This document shows positions 23,743 to 35,111 of a DNA stretch of 64,000 nt, piece after piece. The notes under the pieces were generated by a model, which was given only the letters and a program-made list of their open reading frames with translations, was not told the DNA's origin and did not search any database. The first letter of the stretch is position 1. Each line of letters starts with the position of its first letter. The DNA comes from Lunularia cruciata (taxonomy: Eukaryota; Streptophyta; Marchantiopsida; Lunulariales; Lunulariaceae): positions 21,242,243-21,306,242 of the forward strand of contig OX419761.1 of the NCBI GenBank assembly GCA_948567375.1, written 5' to 3'. Both the position numbers and the translations under genes were made by a program.

Positions 23743-26700
23743 TCACCATGTGAAGAAGGTGGGATCTGCACAACAAGTCGAGTAGGACATATCATGAGAT
23801 GAGAAGACAAACAAGTAAAGAACAAAGTTTGGTAAGGAGCAATGGGGCAATCATGAATGTCCATATCTTCACAAGTTACTTACCAGTGCTGTCGATCATC
23901 TCAACATCAGGTGGAGGTAGAGGTGTACCCCAACCAAAACCTCCATCAACATCCATCGCTGTACCAGACCGTGAGGAGTCAGCAACAGGGCCTTCTCGTG
24001 TACTATGTCCTTGTCCAGCCGGGTTTACAATCAGCAGCCTTCCGCCTAGCTCGGAACCATCTAACTGCAAAGCCTTGACCATGGACCCTTCCTCGCTAAA
24101 CTCCACAAAGGCAATCCTGTTTGAGAGCGACGTCCAGAAAAACATAAATATGGATAGAAACAATATCCTCTTGGTAAAAATGACATCTCAGAGCTCCAGC
24201 ACTTTATTTTGGATGATACATCTTCGTCCTGAAATAAGAACGACAGTAAGGAAGTATTTTTTGAATGCCTCTTTTAGTAGGGCAGATTTCTTATATCGAC
24301 TCTATTGGGGCTTAGCTCCATTTTACCTATTTTGTCTCACCCTTGTACTGGTTGATGGGGTCTTCCCATCCTTCGTGTTTCTACGCGGTCGTTCTTAACT
24401 TTTAAATCTCTATTTATACGGTTGAACGTATCTCTTGAGCTGAGAACGCTACTTCTAATTCCGTGAACATACATATCTAGCTCCGGCAATGTTGTTTAGA
24501 TAAGTCTGCATATTGAGTAATAGAATCGGCCTCCCTAGGTCGAATTGATGCACAGAAACTGGGCATGTTGGTAAAGGGACGAAAAGTTACCCTTTGATGT
24601 CTCCGGTATCTCTGTCCGTAGGAAGTCGGATTTCAGAGATTTCCCCACAGGGTGAAAAATGGCTACTGAGAGCTTTCCGAGTCTGCACATAAATACTCAT
24701 GTTAGAATAGAACCCGGCACTGCCACAAAAGAAGCTTTTTAACTTCCCACTAAACACCGAAATATCTGAAGACCAGATAAATTAGAGATCAGGTGGCCCT
24801 CACCAGCTCCTCATTTAGACTTCGGTCAAAACCTTTGGCGAAGACTGTTCTATTATCCCGACTGCCACCGCCAGAATTTAATCCTCCTCCTCCACCACCA
24901 ACTGCAGCAGGTTGGCCGGCCTCATTCACCACTAGATGTCGCCCTTGAAAACTTGACCCGTTAAGCTGGAGAGCACTAGCCAGGCCTCCTACGTTGCCAA
25001 ACTCAATATAGGCAAAACTGGCGCCGAGAACGCCTTTTGGTTAAGAGACTAGTAAATGCATTCACAACTACAAACCAGGGCCTCAAACGGCAGGAGCGGA
25101 AGAACGGTTGGCGGTTAAGGTGGAAGAAAATATCTTGGAGAACAGGAGTGTTTAAATGGTACAGTTGTAAGAGGGGGAGGTGAAGTCATGAAAGAAAATC
25201 TCCTGTGTAGGCTACCAATCCAGTTAAAGACAACCTACTAGCGATCAGAGAAGTTGCAATGTGAAGAATTCAAAGGCGAAGGAAAATTGGCTCCTTCGAC
25301 AATGAACACTCTTGAAACTTTTGGACACTCCTGACAGACATGGTAACAAATTTTAGGAATTAAAGGAGACGACAGCATACCCCTTGATGCCTCCACCGAC
25401 TCTGTCCGTAGGAATGGAGATGTTAACAATTTCACCACATGTAGCAAAGTGCTGTTTCAACCCTTCTCGGATCTGAGAGATACAAGACTTGAATATTCAG
25501 TAATAGAAGCTTTCCTTTCAGTTAACAAATGCATTTGTAATCATAACATCACAAGCACATATAGACAATAGACTATAATTCACCAATAATTATTCTCACC
25601 GAATCCTCAGTCATAGATTTATCAAAGCCTTTCACAAAAGCCTTTTTATCCTGGTCACCTCGACCACCACGCGCACCCCCGCCAAATCCACTGGCGGAGA
25701 AACCTCCGGTTCCACTATATTGACTAGCTCTAACTGCTCCGAACCCACTGGAGCCATCCTTTCCATATCCTGCACCCGCGCCGGATTGTCCTGCCTCGCT
25801 GACTGTGAGCATATATCCCTCCAGTAACGAACCATCTTTCTGAAGGGCGCTTAATGCAGACAGCTTTTCACTAAACTCCACAAAGGCAATACTGCAGAAA
25901 GGAGAGAGTGCCAGTTGCATTATGAGTGAGTGTGGATGTTGTAGACAGGGCTCCCAAGTATATTGAGTGTATGAATATGGAACCCGTTCGTTAGAAACAC
26001 GGTTTAATATCGACTTAATACTGGACCAGACTTGACGATGAATAAGTAGTAAAACCCTCATAACCATCATTCACACCTCCCACGCCTGCCAATTATATAC
26101 TACTGCCAAGTCGGTAGTAAAACTCAAAACGCTGGTGTACGTCACTCGACATAACTAGTAGAAAACTGAAGCCCAGCACTCTATATAAGGTGAACACAGA
26201 CACATGACGAGAAATACTTTTCTTGATTTCATAGAGATGAATAAGGTTGTAAGATATGCGCCAGAAAGAACAGTCGGCGAGAAAAATCACCCTTTAGTCT
26301 CTCCACTGTCTCTGTCGACGGGTACCCGGACGTTGAGTACTTCCCCGCAGTCAGAGAAATGTTCTCCCAGCAGGCGCTGAATCTGTTTGCAAAGAAATAT
26401 GGTAAAGAATTTCCATTTATTACCAAGCAGAAGAGAAATTCTAGCCCGTTTCTTAAAAGTGAAATGAAAGGGAGATTGAAGAACCGGGATTCATACCGCA
26501 TCAACGGCGAGAGACCTGTGGAAACCTTTCACAAACACAGTTTTATCCGTGTTGCCGCGACCACCACGAGAACTACCACCATACCCGCCAGCACTATATC
26601 CTCCTGTACCACCACCTTCTCCAGACGGCTGAATTGACTCATTGACAGCCAATCTATCACCATCTAACTCCGTGCCATTTTTTTTAATGGCGTTTGACAT

Positions 26701-29700
26701 AGAACCCTTGTCTCTAAAGTCCACAAAGGCAATTCTGCAGAGCAGTTGACAGAATAATCATGGACAATGTCAAAACGTAGATTTCCAGCAGTTTCAAAAG
26801 AGATATTTATCAAAAGAGTCACCGTAAAACTAAGGGAAACACTTGCCTAAGCTAGAAACCTACCCCTTTAAATCTCCGCTATCTCTGTCCGTAGGAACTC
26901 GAACGGACATAATGTCACCACAATCGATGAAATGCTCCGTCAGCAGACGTTGTACCTGTAAAAATAGTTCATGAGTTCGAAGACTTGGTGAAGATTATTC
27001 GTTACTAAATCTTATCAGTTTCATCATGAAAACGTACCGTATCGACGCTCTTAGTTTTGTCAAAGCCTCTAACAAAAAGTGTCTTCTCAGAATCACCACG
27101 GCCTTGGCTTCCCTCGCTAAAGCTATCCCCACCACCGAACCCTCCAATGCCCCCACCACTAGGGGGTTGTTGTCCAACTCCTTTCACAACCAAACTCCTT
27201 CCATTCAATTGGTGACCATTCATATTAGTCGCCTTCGACGCAGAATCCACATCCATGAACTCGACAAACGCTATCCTGCAAACAGGGGAGTTCCAACAAT
27301 TAGTAGAGGCAATTCCCCCATGATCTTCTCTATGGAGTTAGCAGTCTCACAGTTCATGCTTATAGACAATTTTTTGCATAGTCCGAAGAGTAGAAAGAAC
27401 ATCAAACAGAACTTCCAAGGTCGTAGTGATTTTGCAACAGTAACAGAAATATGCTAGACGTTCCTGAATTGGAGCCAGGCATCAGACTTGTCTTCAAAGA
27501 TCGTCAACAAGAGAAGAAAAGAACGCAACAGTTAGAAAGAGAGGAAATATCATCAAGCCGTACAAGGAGAAACCATGAGAAGTGCGCAGTCGAAGACATG
27601 TAAAGATACTCACCCTTTTATCTCTCCTAAATCTCTGTCAGTCGGAATGCGCACACTTACCACTTCCCCACAAGAGGCAAAGTGGAGTTTCAATCTGTCG
27701 CGAGTCTGTCAAGCACCGAGGAGAATGACATAAGCTGATGGCTAACGAAACAGCACAAGCGGACAGCAATTTAGACTCAATTTAAATAGTTTAGTTGGTC
27801 ACTGACTCCAAACCCAAACTAAACTCAGATTACTCACCACATCCTCGCCATCGCTTTTATCGAATCCCCTCACAAAAACAGTTTTATAAGGATCTCCTCG
27901 GCCGCGACTTCCTCCACTAAAACCGCCGCCACCACTTTGGCCAGATATATTGACAACCAGTATTTGGCCTTTAACGTCTGTCCCGTTGAGAGCAAGAGCT
28001 GTCGACAAAGACACCTTATCTCCAAACTCCACAAAGGCGATCCTGTAATGTTTAAGCTAGTCAGCAAGAGACTCATCATTAATATGTTAAAGGACACAGA
28101 AGTTTCAATCTTGTATCAGCTGTAACCTTACACTCTCCAAGTCACTAACTCTGAGATTTTAAAACGAAAAATACCCCTTCACGTCTCCACTGTCTCTGTC
28201 CGTTGGTATGCGTATTGACACGATATCACAACCCTCAAAGTGCTCCTTCAGGTTGACTCGAATCTGATGAGAGAATCCAGACATTATTAAATGTCAAGTC
28301 AGATTGAGATTCTAGTGATGTGCTCGAGAAGTGGTTGACAAGTTAAAGTTAGAGGAGGGCTTACTGCATCTTCTCCTTGGTTTTTGTCGAAGCCTCTCAC
28401 AAACAGTGTCTTTTCAGGGTCACCACGACCTCGACTTCCTCCAGTCCCACCATATGCTCCTCCGCCAGCCCCTCCTGCACCTCCTCCTGCGGATCCCGAA
28501 TCATTTACTACTAAACTATGGCCATCACATTCTTGGCCATTCAATTCAATGGCCTTCGTTAGACCTTCTTTCTCGCTGAATTCGATGAAAGCTATCCTGA
28601 AGAAAACAACCCAGCAAGTTTTCGTCAGGATAGGAAAACACGAGTCAGGCAAGAAAACAAACAAGTGAAGGGTGCCGGCTGCTTCTATTCAGACTAATTA
28701 GGTCTCTTCCTAAACGTCAGACAGTTTGTACTTCCATAACCAGAAAAACTGCTTGGATGCAAAGTAGATAAGAGATGCTATTCTGGTTTCTCAAAGGATA
28801 AGTTTGCCATCTTGAATAGGAAAGGGAGGCGAGAGAACCCTTTAATGGATCCAGAGGCTTGATCTGTAGGAATGCGCACTTTGACAACACCGCATTCTTC
28901 AAAGTGCTTCATCAAAGCAGCCCGTATCTGAACAAAAGAATAGAACCACATAAATCACTCCTCAGAGGGAATGGAAAACTTCTTAGGACAAGAATGGTGC
29001 GACAAACATCATATCTCTGGTACAGTGCGGATTTAAACTCACTATCTCTTCATCCTGCTCTTTGTCAAAACCTCGAACAAATGCTGTTTTCCCCGGATCT
29101 CCCCGGCCACGACCACCTGCTCCCCCACCACCGAAACTGCTCCACCCACCAAGTCTTCTACCATCGGTATCTCCGCCACCAAAACTACTCCCTCCAGCGT
29201 TTCCACCAGTAGAAGCTCCCCAAGAAAATCCTCCACCATCCGCCGGTTGGCCCCATGTAAATGTACCTGAAAGAAGATTCTCCACAAGTTATTATAGAAC
29301 ACGCCTCAAAGCGATTTGGAGAAAGGAAGACAACACAAGAAATCCTTTTGGCGTCTGGTCTTTCTCCAAGTACAGAGTCTCCAACTTACCAGCACTGTAA
29401 GTGCTTGTGGTGGTTGCTTGATACGCATTATCCACTCCTCCTCCTCCACCACGCTGGCAGGCTTCATTTACTACTAAACTGCGTCCATTGAACTCTGAAT
29501 TGTTCATCTCTAAAGCTTGAATGAAGGCATCCTTGTCAGCAAATTGAACGTAAGCGAATCTGCGAAACACAACATATAGCTGTCAGATCAGCACTACCAC
29601 TTTATCGAAAACAAGAATGCAGATACCCGGATTCTTTCTTGCAGGTTGCATCCTCATTGTTGGGTAATTGTGTCTACCCTTGTTTAAGCCACACATCCGA

Positions 29701-32700
29701 TATGAGTTTTGGTCTTCATTCTAAGACAGGATAAGAATTGCACAGGTTTCAGAGTCAGATGCATAACGGAGGTAATGCAATAAATGTGCTTCTAACGACC
29801 TAAACCAGATCACAAAGCAGAGGCGGTAGTATACCCCTTACTGCCTCCACTATCTCTGTCTGTGGGCACTCGAACATTAATGACCTCTCCACAGGCAGAA
29901 AAGTGAGTCTTCAGCCCATCTCGAATCTGTAAACGCATATCAACAATAAATATAAGAAAGCAGGTTTGTATAGCCAGGTTTCATGGCAATTATGCCAAGA
30001 CCATGGTTAATACGCCAAACGGTTTCATACCTAACAAACTTCAAACCTGACCAGACACCGTAAAACTCGATGCCTGCTTAAAGCATTTTGTCACTCACCG
30101 AGTTTTCATCATCCGATTTATCAAAACCTTTAACAAAAACTGTTTTGTCGGAATCACCTTTCCCACCACCACCCCCTCCAAAACCTCCAACGCCGCCACT
30201 ACCAACTTGCCCAGACGCATTGATTCTCAGTATTTGGCCATTCACTTCAACCCCATCGAGCTCTACAGCTTTATACATAGAGTCGGTATCACTGAACTCA
30301 ACAAAAGCAATCCTGCATAAGAACACATCACAGAGGAAAATTATATTCAAACTTGAAGAAGCTCTTCTAATCGAAAGGGTTCAGATCTTTACAGATCTAT
30401 GGAAACATCAGATAGGATACAAGTCCAATTAAAAAAGGACTGAACAAAAGAAGTACCCTTTTAAACCACTATTGTCTCTGTCCATCGGAACTCGCATGCT
30501 CAAAATGTCACAGCCAACAAAATGCTCCTTAAGCATGTTTCGTACCTAGAAAACATAAACCAAGAGTTAAATTTGAACAAAAAGAATGTGTTCAAACAGG
30601 TGCGAACACATTTGTCCAGAAGGACAACCGTCTTCCCCAAAACTAGACGTTGGAATTGACTTTCGCTAATAAGAAAAATTCAAAGAGCAGAGAAACCGAA
30701 ACAGAATCTCTGAGGGTCTCACTGAGTCTTCTGACTCGGTCTTGTCGAAGCCCTTTATAAAAGCTGTCTTTTCCGGGTCCCCGCGAGCACCACCACCGCC
30801 TCCACCTCCAAAGCCACCAACTCCTCCACCACCAGGAGGATTCACACTCAAAACCTTCCCGTTTACATCTTGCCCGTCCAGCTCAAGAGCTTTCGACTTT
30901 GAGTTGAAGTCACCGAACTCAATAAAAGCAAATCTATAAACACGAGTAAAAATGAGATGTGGGTAGGAGACGTTGAGAAAAGAGAACCCAATCTGAACAA
31001 CAAATGGGTATATCAGACTCAAAACACATTCCGTACCCTCGTATTTCTCGTGTTTCTCTGTCTGTTGGAACTCGGATGTTGATGATATCACAACCAGCGA
31101 AGTGCTCTGTCAAACTAGCGCGAATCTGCAGAAAGAAATGAGCGTAGTCTCAACATATTGATCACTATCAAATTCTAAAAGAATCAAAATAAAAATGCAT
31201 GTATCTTTGTTAGCAACTGCTAGTGTGGGGAAAGTTAACTTACGGAGTCTTCTGACTGGTCTTTATCAAATCCTCTTACAAAGAGTGTCTTCTCGGGGTC
31301 TCCACGACCACCACTTCCAAAGCCTCCGCCTCCGCCTCCACCTCCACCTCCTCCACCACCTTGCCCCGACGCATTGATCTTCCAGGTCTCCCCGTTAACC
31401 TCTATCCCATCCAGCGCTGTAGCCTTGGACATTGACTCAAAGTCGCTGAACTCCACAAAAGCAATCCTGAAGAAACAAATTCATTCAGCAGACCATCCAA
31501 CCAAAAGGAAGATTTCTTGAATAACCGAGGTGATGTTTTCTGCAGTAAAAGTTCTAGACATCGGGAGAATTCTTTTCCCAGGTTCCAGGTGCCACAGTCT
31601 TTAAAATGAAGTACCTACCCTTTAAATTCACCACTGCCTCTGTTTGTTGGTAGCCGGATATTTATGACATCACAGTCACTAAAGTGCTCCTTTATAGCGC
31701 TCTTTATCTGCATATTTGATTAAAGGCATGTAAGATTCAGCCGCTACCTGCATAGTGTCCAGGGTGCTTGGAACCCATGTTAAAAACATAATTTGCATTC
31801 ATCTAATTTGACTGCGTTATGATATCTATCTCAAGGATTCCCGGAACAAGTTGTTGGAGTCACCAAGTCTTCTGATTGATTTTTATTGAAGCCCCTAACG
31901 AAGGCCGTCTTCTCAGGATCTCCACGGCCACGACCACCACCGCTTCCCCCAGCTCCAAAACTTCCACCATCGAAACCTCCACCACCTCCATCTCCATAGT
32001 CTCCACCTCCACCTCCACTGCCCTGTCCAGAAGGATTTACCACCAAAGTCTGGCCGTTGACTTCTTTCCCATCCAGATCAAGAGCTTTCGACAACGATTC
32101 CATGTCACTCAACTCCACATAAGCAAACCTGCGCAAAAAACAAAGTGTTCAGGGGGAGATAAGATGTACTTTGATATTTGGAACTCGAAGCTCTTAAGAG
32201 ATTCCAGGGCGTTGCCTTGAGTGAATTTATCATACCCTTTGATTTCTCCACTGTCTCGGACAGTAACGATGCGGATGTTAGTAACGTCACATTCACCGAA
32301 ATGCGTCATCAAACTAGTCCGAATCTGTACAGCAGACAGGGTAGTTAGTTCAGTTCTCAACCCACCTTCTTGAACACTACAATTAGCCACGAGTATATTG
32401 TTCGTGGACGTCCAATCCAGATCCTGAGCCTCACCTCATCTTCCCCTTGGTTTTTATCAAAACCTCTTACATATACAGTCTTCTCAGGGTCGCCCCGACC
32501 GCGACCAACTCCAATACCCGCACCACCTCCTCCAGGCATATTTACGACCAAAGTCATTCCATTTCTTTCTACTCCATTCAGCTCAGTAGCTTTGGATACA
32601 GAGTCGAAGTTGCTAAATTCCACAAAGGCAATACTGTCCCACAAAGAAAGCCCACATCGTAAGCATCATTACATGGAGGTTGCGACTGATTTGTTAACTT

Positions 32701-35111
32701 TCCGACAGTTTCTGTTCCTAATTACTGACGTTCATAATAAGGTAGTGAATATACCCTTTGATTTCTCCAGTTTCTTTGTCTGTAGGAATTCTGATGTTGA
32801 CGATGTCACAATCGGCAAAGTGTTCCTTCAAGCTGTTTCGGATCTGCAGAGTAAATCAACGAGCCAGTAATAATACATTGAGTACAAGTAGTACTTAAAG
32901 TTCACTGATATCTCGCAAAGAGATACTGGAACTGAACGATAGTCTGAAGCCTTACCGTGTCTTCATCGTCCGAACTCTCAAAACCCTTAACAAAGAGTGT
33001 CTTCTCGGGATCACCACGACCACGACCACGACCCCCACTCCGACCATCTCCTCCACCACCTTGTCCAGCCGCATTTATAGTCAAACAAACACCATCCTTC
33101 TCATGTTGACTTAGCTCTATAGCTTTGGACATAGATTCAGTATCACCAAACTCAACGAAAGCAATTCTGGCCACAGAAGAGTGCAAACAGGGCTTTAATA
33201 CATGCGCCAACGTTTCATTGCCTTCTGATAATCTTGAGTCTTCTGAACACCGGCCTACAAACATAAGTACTTCAACTTACCCCAACGTGCAAGGATCCAT
33301 TTAACTACAACCATGAAGGTGAAGTGAAATGACATGACACACAACACGAACTCTCAGCTAGTTCATTTCAGGTGTCCGAGTCACAGCTCCCAATCTAAGA
33401 TCATTAAGATGGTAAGGGTGGAGGACACCCCCGAGAAGGGAAGGCATTAGTAAATTCCGAAGGTATGATTCCCTTGGATAAGCTCTATGCGTACTAATGG
33501 ATAGAGAAGCAGCTATTGAGAGACTCTTAATTAGACGTGCTATAACTAGCGTCAAGCTCTCAACAAGACACCTCTATCTACCCAATATAACAGAAGATAA
33601 GAGAAGGCTCTCACTGGAACAACTTTCACACAGTACGAATCTTCGCAAGGGATGCTCTTCATACCAGCAGACAAGATATAATACAAAATGTCAAGGGGTA
33701 TGTTCATGCTGTTGGTAAACTACAACAGGCATCCAACAAAGGCGGAGACACATACCCTTTGATTTCACCACTATCCTTGTCTGTAGGTATCCGAATTTTG
33801 ACAATTTCACATCCTTCGAAGTGTGTTTGCAACATACTCCGGATCTGATTGGAATCCAGTAATCTACCGTCATTATATCATTAACCGTAGCATGAACTCG
33901 GAGTTGCCAACCTTAATGTAAATAATCAAAGAAAAAACTCAGCCAAATCAGACGTTGAAACCATACCGTTTCTTCATCCTGGTCTTTATCAAAACCTTTT
34001 ATAAATACTGTCTTATCAGGGTCACCGCGATTACCACTCCCTCCTCCGCCACCACCACCACTTCCTCCTTGGCCAGCTTCATTGACCACAAGAGTTTGTC
34101 CATTGAAGTTTGTATCATTGAGCTCAAGGGCCTTTTCCAGCCCTTCTCTCTCTCTAAACGCGATGTACGCAAACCTGAGAGTAAAGGAACCAATTGTTCA
34201 GGAGATGTGTCAACCCCGCAAGTTAACCCATATACATTCCTGGATAAATGCACTTCTGATCTCGGCAAATGACATTAGGAAGTTATAATGCACAAAGTGT
34301 ACGCTTTAAGTTCTCATCAATCTGAGTAAAGAAGTTAGTTGAATTCCTTGAGACGTCTTAAATTCTACACTTTTAGGTCTCATCAGTCTGAATTAATGGT
34401 TTGTTGCACTCCTTAAAGAGATTCATATTGTGCTGTCAACATCAATCATAGTTAAAAGTTTGTTACACACGACGACGTCGACGCCATTACGAAAGAAGTG
34501 GTATGCAAGAATACGACTTGGTCTAGAGAGACGTTCTAAGACGTGAGGAGCACAAAAAGAGCCAAAAGAGCAGGTTTCTTGGGGTTTGACACCTTCCGAG
34601 ACATGATTTGCAAAGGTTAGACGATGAACGATGTTATGGAGTATGGCTTGTATTATGTCAAAAGTAGCTAATCAACTACCAATTTTCCAGCTAAATGAAG
34701 GAGGAAACAAAACGTAGAAAACACAGAGTGTTTGTGTGAAGTTCAAACCCTTTAATCTCCTGCGTATCTTTGTCGGTAGGAACACGAACGCTAAGGATTA
34801 CGCCACATGAGGCAAAGTGCTTTCTCAGAGCGTCTCTTATCTGCAAGGCAAACAACATTTAATTGCTTACTATTCCCAAGATATGACTCGTTATACCGTG
34901 TGAATGGAAGCTCGAAACTGAAGCTTGCAATCATCATAATCCCTGTATCGTATTTGCGTACTATTTTTCAATTCTCTAGAGAGCGTGCTAAGAACAATGT
35001 ACCGCATTTTCGCCCTGATTTTTGTCAAAACCTTTAACGAATGCCGTCTTGTCAGGATCTCCTTTCTCGGCTGCTTTTCGGTCGTTAGCCTGTTGTATAC
35101 GTCTCTCTTTC
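23743..35111 (-). other. Array of fifteen nucleolin-type RRMs with glycine-rich linkers
   Basis: Each RRM has RNP2 (TLFVRGF, TVFVKGF and similar), a helix ending HFxxCGE, a PTDRDSGEIKG loop, and RNP1 (KG-[FI]-A-[FY]-V-E-F). Short exons (helix 1 to loop): 34749-34840, 33756-33844, 32755-32843, 32236-32324, 31619-31707, 31037-31125, 30457-30545, 29835-29926, 28839-28927, 28175-28263, 27614-27705, 26864-26955, 26291-26382, 25381-25472, 24591-24682. Long exons (RNP1, Gly linker, next RNP2): 33967-34174, 32956-33166, 32435-32633, 31864-32128, 31244-31466, 30723-30933, 30099-30312, 29390-29559 with 29043-29266, 28365-28596, 27838-28042, 27038-27275, 26497-26734, 25600-25891, 24804-25017, then 23884-24116 and 23743-23765. 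The motifs most resemble the second RRM of plant nucleolin. No RGG tail is present. Confidence 0.9.

Noticed and set aside
28384-28668. Plus-strand Pro-rich open frames across the RRM gene (also 29062-29400, 30088-30432, 30742-30939, 32370-32870)
   Set aside because: They are antisense to the glycine-rich linkers (GGN codons read as CCN, Pro). They have no splice logic of their own.
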